This document shows positions 61,890 to 64,000 of a stretch of 64,000 nt of DNA, piece by piece. The DNA is taken from contig JBIQLW010000010.1 in NCBI GenBank assembly GCA_044463945.1, positions 32,800 to 96,799 on the forward strand, read 5' to 3'. Every line of letters starts with the position of its first letter. Position 1 is the stretch's first letter. A program made the position numbers and the translations under genes. This DNA is from 62-47 sp044463945. GTDB lineage: Bacteria; Pseudomonadota; Alphaproteobacteria; Rhizobiales; Xanthobacteraceae. The notes below the pieces were generated by a model, which did not search any database, was not told the origin of the DNA, and saw only the letters and a program-made list of their open reading frames with translations.

Positions 61890-61937
61890 AGAACGAACCT
61901 AATCCCGTCCTGTAGCAAAGCGAACAACGCTTCGCTA
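61887..61937. promoter_or_regulatory. two candidate operators upstream of the PepSY cluster
   Basis: TTTAGAACGAACCTAA (61887-61902) resembles one half and part of the other half of an Irr/ICE-type iron box (TTTAGAA-n-TTCTAAA, from memory). A separate inverted repeat TAGC-AAAGCG-AACAA-CGCTT-CGCTA (61913-61937, one mismatch per arm) follows. Both lie ~100-150 bases before the PepSY gene. Confidence 0.4.
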
Positions 61938-62032
61938 AACAGAGCGCGCCGGCCGGGCCCGCGCCGCCCGCAACCGTTGCGCTTGCGGAGGCCGCGCGCG
62001 GCAGCCGGCAACGAGACGGTTCGGATAGATTG

Positions 62033-62674
62033 ATGGTCGACGGCGATGAACTCTGGCAACGAAAAAAGCGCCGCGCTTTTTTCATCAACCAGCTCTACCA
62101 GTGGCACTGGATCAGCTCCGGTCTGTGCCTGGTCGGCATGTTGCTGTTCGCCCTGACCGGGATCACGCTGAACCACGCCGGGCAGATCGAGGCCAAGCCG
62201 GCCGTGACGATGCGCGAGGGACAATTGCCGCAAGCCATGATCGCGGAATTGAAGGCCGAGCCGGCGAACGCGAAAGCGGCGCTGCCGGCCGCCGTCAGCG
62301 CGTGGCTGCAACGCGAGTTCGGCGTCAACACCACGGGCCGCGACACCGAATGGTCGGCCAAGGACGTCTACGTCGCGCTGCCGCGCCCCGGCGGCGACGC
62401 CTGGCTGAGCGTCGAACGCGACAGCGGCGCGATTTCCTACGAAGTGACCAACCGCGGCTGGATCGCCTATCTCAACGACCTGCACAAGGGCCGCAACACC
62501 GGCGCGGCGTGGAGCTGGTTCATCGACGTGTTCGCCGCCGCCGCGCTGGTCTTCTGCCTCAGCGGCCTGCTGCTGCTGTACCTTCACGCCAACCGCCGCC
62601 GCGCGACGTGGCCGGTCGTCAGCATGGGCATCGTGATTCCGACGCTGCTCGTCGTTCTGTTCATCCATCGCTAA
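62033..62674 (+). CDS. PepSY-associated TM helix protein
   Basis: 213 residues. An initial basic segment (RKKRRAFFINQLYQWHW) and helix (~30-50, SSGLCLVGMLLFALTGITLNH) precede a ~110-residue domain (~55-165). Two C-terminal helices follow (~160-182 and 190-210), the layout of PepSY_TM proteins, with conserved LxQWHWxSSG and GITLNHAGQIEA phrases. Such proteins accompany siderophore receptors and flavin-based ferric reductases and may reduce or move iron across the inner membrane. The ATG at 62033 is used; the preceding TTG is rejected. It heads a cluster with DUF2271 (9 bases later) and DUF4198 proteins. Confidence 0.88.
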   Translation: MVDGDELWQRKKRRAFFINQLYQWHWISSGLCLVGMLLFALTGITLNHAGQIEAKPAVTMREGQLPQAMIAELKAEPANAKAALPAAVSAWLQREFGVNTTGRDTEWSAKDVYVALPRPGGDAWLSVERDSGAISYEVTNRGWIAYLNDLHKGRNTGAAWSWFIDVFAAAALVFCLSGLLLLYLHANRRRATWPVVSMGIVIPTLLVVLFIHR

Positions 62675-62683
62675 GGGTCTACA

Positions 62684-63196
62684 ATGCGCTTTCTGATTTC
62701 CGCCGCACTGACCACTCTCGCCGCAACGCCCGCGCTCGCCGCCGAGGCGACCGTCAGCATCGACATCCCGCAACTCAGCGTCGCCGAGTATCACAAGCCT
62801 TACGTCGCGATCTGGGTGGAAAGCGCCGACGGCGGCAAGATCACCAATCTCGCGGTGTGGTACGACGTCAAGCAGAAGGACAACGAGGGCACCAAGTGGC
62901 TCAAGGACATGCGGCAATGGTGGCGCCGCACCGGCCGCGACCTGACGATGCCGGCCGACGGCCTGAGCAGCCCGACCCGCGCCCCCGGCAATCATCAGCT
63001 CACCTTCAACAGCACCGCCAAGCCGCTCGACGGACTCGCGCCGGGCAGCTACCAGCTCGTGGTCGAGGCGGCGCGCGAGGTCGGCGGCCGCGAACTGTTG
63101 CGCGTGCCGTTCGAATGGCCGCCGAAGGCGCCGGCAACCGCGCAGGCCAAGGGCGAGAGCGAACTCGGCGCGGTGTCGCTGAAGCTGGCTCCCTAA
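62684..63196 (+). CDS. exported DUF2271 protein
   Basis: 170 residues. The signal peptide MRFLISAALTTLAATPALA is cut before AEATVSIDIP. The DUF2271 domain reads YHKPYVAIWVESADGGKITNLAVWYDVKQKDNEGTKWLKDMRQWWRRTGRD, then PGNHQLTF and LAPGSYQLVVEAAREVGGRELLRVPFEWPPK, a beta-sandwich resembling a periplasmic Ig-like fold. The Trp/Arg-rich MRQWWRR segment is the family's most distinctive part. It starts nine bases after the PepSY stop and continues into the DUF4198 gene, all plus strand. Function is unknown; linked to iron uptake clusters in other proteobacteria. Confidence 0.9.
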   Translation: MRFLISAALTTLAATPALAAEATVSIDIPQLSVAEYHKPYVAIWVESADGGKITNLAVWYDVKQKDNEGTKWLKDMRQWWRRTGRDLTMPADGLSSPTRAPGNHQLTFNSTAKPLDGLAPGSYQLVVEAAREVGGRELLRVPFEWPPKAPATAQAKGESELGAVSLKLAP

Positions 63197-63257
63197 ATTG
63201 ATTGGATCAATCGCGCCGCCATCCGCACAATGGCGGCCCCAGGATAAGGACAACGCC

Positions 63258-64000
63258 ATGACCCGACATCTCAAGCTCGCGCTGATCGCGGCCTCCGCCA
63301 CGCTGCTCGCCCTGCCCGCACAGGCCCATCGCGCCTGGCTTCTGCCGTCCGCCACCGTGCTGTCCGGCACCGACGCATGGGTCACGGTGGACGCGGCGAT
63401 CTCCAACGACCTGTTCTACTTCGAGCATCACGCGCTGCAACTCGACAACCTGTCGATCGAGGGACCCGATGGCAAGGCGGTTACGCCGGAGAACGTGGGC
63501 AAGGGCCGCTATCGCAGCACCTTCGACGTCAAGCTGGCGCAGCCCGGCACCTACAAGGTGATGGTGCTCAACCGCGGCGCGTTCGCCAGCTACAAGGTGG
63601 ACGGCCAGAACAAGCGCTGGCGCGGCAAGGCCGAGGATCTGGAAAAGGCGATCCCGGCCAATGCAACCGACGTCAAGGTCTCGGAAATCCAGGGCCGGAT
63701 CGAATCCTTCGTCACCTCCGGCAAACCGACCACCGAAACGTTGAAGCCGACCGGCGTCGGGCTGGAGATGGTGCCGGTGACCCATCCGAACAATCTGGTC
63801 GCCGGCGAGAAGGCGACGTTCCGGCTGATGCTGGACGGACAGCCGGCCTCCGGCGTCGCGGTCGAGGTCGTCCCCGGCGGCATCCGCTATCGCGACAAGC
63901 TCAACGACAGCAAGGTGACGACCGACGAGTCCGGCACCTTCAGCATCACCTGGCCGGGACCGGGCTACTACTGGATGAGCGCCTCGGTGCGCGACGACAA
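63258..64000 (+). CDS. exported DUF4198 protein, truncated by the window edge
   Basis: At least 247 residues are visible and the frame runs off the right end. The signal peptide MTRHLKLALIAASATLLALPAQAHRAW has AQA|HRAW as the probable cleavage, putting a His at or near the mature N-terminus. The DUF4198 domain (TonB-receptor partner-type, IgG-like) follows: WLLPSATVLSGTDAWVTVDAAISNDLFYFEHHALQLDNLSIEGPDGK, then EGxxxTFRLMLDGQPASGVAVEVVPGGIRYRDKLNDSKVTTDESGTFSITWPGPGYYWMSASV. Related proteins (nickel/cobalt- or iron-linked) may bind metal via the mature N-terminal His and the FEHH pair; this is inferred from the sequence. Sixty bases separate it from the DUF2271 stop. Confidence 0.88.
   Translation, partial: MTRHLKLALIAASATLLALPAQAHRAWLLPSATVLSGTDAWVTVDAAISNDLFYFEHHALQLDNLSIEGPDGKAVTPENVGKGRYRSTFDVKLAQPGTYKVMVLNRGAFASYKVDGQNKRWRGKAEDLEKAIPANATDVKVSEIQGRIESFVTSGKPTTETLKPTGVGLEMVPVTHPNNLVAGEKATFRLMLDGQPASGVAVEVVPGGIRYRDKLNDSKVTTDESGTFSITWPGPGYYWMSASVRDD

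Overview
This 64 kb window comes from the chromosome of a GC-rich alphaproteobacterium, most likely family Nitrobacteraceae/Bradyrhizobiaceae (Rhodopseudomonas, Nitrobacter, Bradyrhizobium or Afipia). The evidence is the RegB/RegA redox two-component pair, homospermidine synthase next to an ornithine/lysine decarboxylase, an intracellular PHB depolymerase, pca genes, and one copy of the palindromic GAGCATGATC-type repeat typical of this group (10430-10481). The genus cannot be settled from the sequence alone. There are no rRNA or tRNA genes, insertion sequences, prophage or CRISPR arrays. Gene density and composition look like ordinary core chromosome, with a few lineage-specific envelope genes.

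Layout. 1-9.1 kb: a proline-tailed membrane protein, L32 (rpmF), the monofunctional transglycosylase mtgA, a short-chain prenyl diphosphate synthase, a DUF1345 membrane protein, an NTF2-fold protein with a TTG start, a CPA1 Na+/H+ antiporter, ispG, an EamA exporter and a Zur-type Fur regulator. 9.2-16.5 kb: a patatin-like phospholipase, a MarR-EmrA-EmrB efflux operon behind a clear palindromic operator, and pcaF-pcaH-pcaG (protocatechuate cleavage and beta-ketoadipyl-CoA thiolysis). 16.7-32.5 kb: mutS, a membrane protein, glnD, ogt, an orphan amino-acid-type ABC binding protein with a strong terminator, PBP1A, a zinc metallopeptidase, phaZ, regB and regA.

32.5-44.4 kb: four minus-strand genes (GST, aldo/keto reductase, thioesterase, and an exported TPR-coiled-coil-caspase protein). 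These are followed by a short-passenger autotransporter with a 7-unit Gly/Ser/Ala repeat, an exported DUF2927 protein with a metalloprotease-like motif, a large outer-membrane beta-barrel, kdsD, and an NfeD/SPFH pair. 44.5-53.5 kb: hemH, an M3 oligopeptidase, then a polyamine region: a structured leader, ODC-type decarboxylase, GNAT acetyltransferase, RidA, Rnk-like factor and homospermidine synthase.

53.5-64 kb: a six-gene zinc operon read on the minus strand behind a perfect 19-bp Zur-like palindrome (58977-58995). Its order is a His-rich 68-aa membrane protein, znuC, znuB, znuA, a His-loop COG0523 GTPase and a WD40 protein. Then come sodB (Fe type), an MFS transporter, a DUF2147 protein preceded by a 13-bp tandem repeat, and the start of a PepSY-DUF2271-DUF4198 cluster cut by the right edge.

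The least explained elements are the His-rich mini-protein and WD40 partner in the Zur operon, the exported TPR-caspase, the minimal-passenger autotransporter, and the PepSY-DUF2271-DUF4198 cluster.
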